From Hyposmocoma kahamanoa (lineage: Eukaryota > Arthropoda > Insecta > Lepidoptera > Cosmopterigidae): a stretch of 64,000 bases of DNA. The position numbers and the translations under genes were made by a program. This document shows positions 62,480 to 64,000 of this stretch, piece by piece. Each line of letters starts with the position of its first letter. The stretch's first letter is position 1. The notes under the pieces were generated by a model. The model ran no database searches and was not told the origin of the DNA. It worked only from the letters and a program-made list of their open reading frames with translations. Where the stretch lies: NCBI RefSeq assembly GCF_003589595.1, contig NW_020653397.1, positions 2,541,194-2,605,193 on the forward strand. Reading direction: 5' to 3'.

Positions 62480-62880
62480 TCTTTCCCGTTCACTTTGCTT
62501 GGGTCGAGCGACAGGGACACTGGCTTTATTTGAGAATTTATTTTTTTTACAAACGAAATTAAGGCCATTTAAAAAATGTATATCGTATATTACACGTGGT
62601 CTATTTAGTTCAGTTGATATAAAAAAAAAATCATTGGTATGAAGTACCTACTGAATACAGTGGGTTTTCTTATTGGTAGGTCAATGGTTTTCTTGTCAAA
62701 TTTCGAGGAATTTGTTTTTTTTTCTATACTCAGTGAACATTTTTAGGCATCGTGTTTTCACACCGTCATCATCAGTCATCAGTGTCAATTTTATCTCAAT
62801 TGTACTGTATATTTTTTCCAAAGTAATTTCCAAAGTAAATCAAAAAAGACATTTGAAGTTGTATAGTCTCGTAATATTAA
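62480..62880. repeat. dispersed repeat, paralogous to 56135-57030
   Basis: GGGTCGAGCGACAGGGACAC, ATGTATATCGTATATT, AAAAAAAAAATCATTGGTAT, CGTGTTTTCACACCGTCATC and AGACATTTGAAGTTGT. Confidence 0.6.
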
Positions 62881-62924
62881 GTTTATTGAATATCGAATAT
62901 CACGGCGTAGTACAACACTACCAC

Positions 62925-63005
62925 GATATTCAATTATTTTTGTGACATCACTCCACTAATTTGTTATAATTATTAAGAAAACAACCTCGCCATACCGTGG
63001 CTGAC
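62925..63005 (-). mobile_element. SINE family 2, 3' fragment, diverged
   Basis: TGTGACATCACTCCACTAAT, TTGTTATAATTATTAAGAAA, then CCATACCGTGGCTG. Confidence 0.4.
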
Positions 63006-63014
63006 GATCTCCCA

Positions 63015-63260
63015 ACTGAACTCATTTATACATCCCACTGCTGGGCATTGGTCTCCTCTCAGACGAGGGTTTTTGAGGGCTCAACGCGGATTCTTCGCCG
63101 TGCAGGTTTCTTTACGATGTTTTCATTCCCCGAAAATCTGGTGATTAATTTCAAATCAAATTTCGCACTTAAATTCCGAGAAACTACGAGGTGCGATCCC
63201 GAATTCCAACCCATGGCCTCTGTTTGAAAAGTAGAGGTAGGTTCCATCCGTACAATCAAA
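63015..63260 (-). mobile_element. SINE family 3
   Basis: CATCCCACTGCTGGGCATTG, GTCTCCTCTCAGACGAGGGT, CCGTGCAGGTTTCTTTACGA, TCGCACTTAAATTCCGAGAA and a degraded B box (CCGAATTCCAACCC). Confidence 0.75.
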
Positions 63261-64000
63261 TTCTGATATTTAATTTTACTTTTTAAATTTCTAACACGTT
63301 AAATATATTTTATGTACTTTTAAGTATTCAACGAGAAAATGTTTCAACTATGCCAATAGCGACAACGCTTCTCAAAGCATGTCACAATGAGGAGGCAGAG
63401 ACTGGGGAAATCCGTTAGCTATATTTCTGGGAATATCGCTTCCTCTATCGACATAAAAGCGCGGTCTCACTGAAAAGGTTTCCTTGTAACGAGCTTTTGA
63501 TAACGAATACTGTTTGTTAGGAGCGTAGAGTATGTGCCACTCAGGGGGCCTACCACAACTTCTTAAACCGATATTACTTTAACCTTACATTGACTTTTCG
63601 TACCACAATGCACTTAAAGTAAGCTTATTGTAATGTTAAAATTATGACGTTTTATTGGCAGCTTTGCGACTATTCATTCACTCAGTTCGTAATATGAAGT
63701 GACTTTAACATTAAAGTAATATTGCTCTTATGTCGAATTTAGCAATCTTAAAATAGTTACACGAATGCAATGGAAACAATATTATTTTGAGTTTTATTGT
63801 ATAAATATAGATTTGTAACAATTAAAAGTTAAGTTGAACTTATTTATTTACATGTATCTCTTCAATATTTTAGGACATAGGAAATAATTTCTCGTTAAAT
63901 AATAATACGCAATGTTTATTTCGTAAAATTATGGCAGCGCCATCTGTATGCTCCTTGGCGAAGCTAACAGTTGACAGTAGATTATAATTCCGAATTCACT
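63261..64000. other. no gene seen
   Basis: AT-rich. Words such as CTTTAACATTAAAGTAATAT and ACCTTACATTGACTTTTCGT recur loosely. No CGRRF1 5' exon was found on the minus strand. Confidence 0.4.

Noticed and set aside
63500..63720. Possible MITE from ACATTGACTTTTCG similarity to the CATTGACTTAC terminus
   Set aside because: Similarity stops after 9 bases and there is no matching opposite end or duplication.

Overview
The window looks like an AT-rich insect genome, most likely lepidopteran. Evidence: tRNA-headed SINEs carrying the 'CCCACTGCTGGGCA' 3' motif, RTE/Jockey-type LINE tails of the sort common in moths and butterflies, dense MITEs, and one spliced host gene with an insect-like architecture. 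There is no bacterial-style gene packing, no rRNA, no CRISPR and no operon. The lineage call is inference from repeat types. The spliced host gene is read directly from sequence.

Host gene. One gene is recognisable, on the minus strand: the 3' five exons of CGRRF1 (cell growth regulator with RING finger domain 1). In transcription order the exons are 51621-51486, 13354-13210, 10964-10857, 8347-8191 and 6210-6068. All have AG/GT borders, compatible phases and one continuous 228-codon frame ending in TAA. The intron between the first two is about 38.1 kb and holds most of the window. The N-terminal (membrane-anchor) exons were not found and probably lie beyond 64000. Positions 1-6067 are the 3' flank.

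Everything else is transposon-derived. (i) One 5'-truncated, frameshifted LINE (about 18690-21310) retains a readable reverse transcriptase and is split by a MITE. Numerous C-terminal or 3' LINE scraps occur elsewhere. (ii) Four tRNA-derived SINE families are present. (iii) A dispersed family, called 'A' here (motif GGTAAGCGACACGCC), occurs about 16 times. (iv) A family 'R' (motif TTTGCCACCCTTAGAGGTGG, with inverted ACCGAC ends) occurs about 8 times. (v) At least seven inverted-repeat DNA-element families are present. Several have target-site duplications readable here: 8 bp for four copies of one family, TTA for two Harbinger-like families, and CNG for another. (vi) A short repeat with a hammerhead-like core (GAAACGTYGG) may derive from Penelope-like terminal repeats.

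Two runs of N (47180-47579 and 62369-62378) are assembly gaps. The second is flanked by a 47-bp exact duplicate and is probably an unmerged overlap. Nested insertions give a relative chronology: at 61 kb a MITE sits in another MITE that sits in family A, at 19 kb a MITE sits in the LINE, at 28 kb a TTA-MITE sits in a larger TIR element (with the matching empty site at 36 kb), and at 40 kb a SINE sits in family A. I found no new multi-gene system. The most novel material is the set of MITE families, the GC-rich TIR block at 26.3-27.1 kb, and a tandem repeat that supplies the CGRRF1 stop codon.
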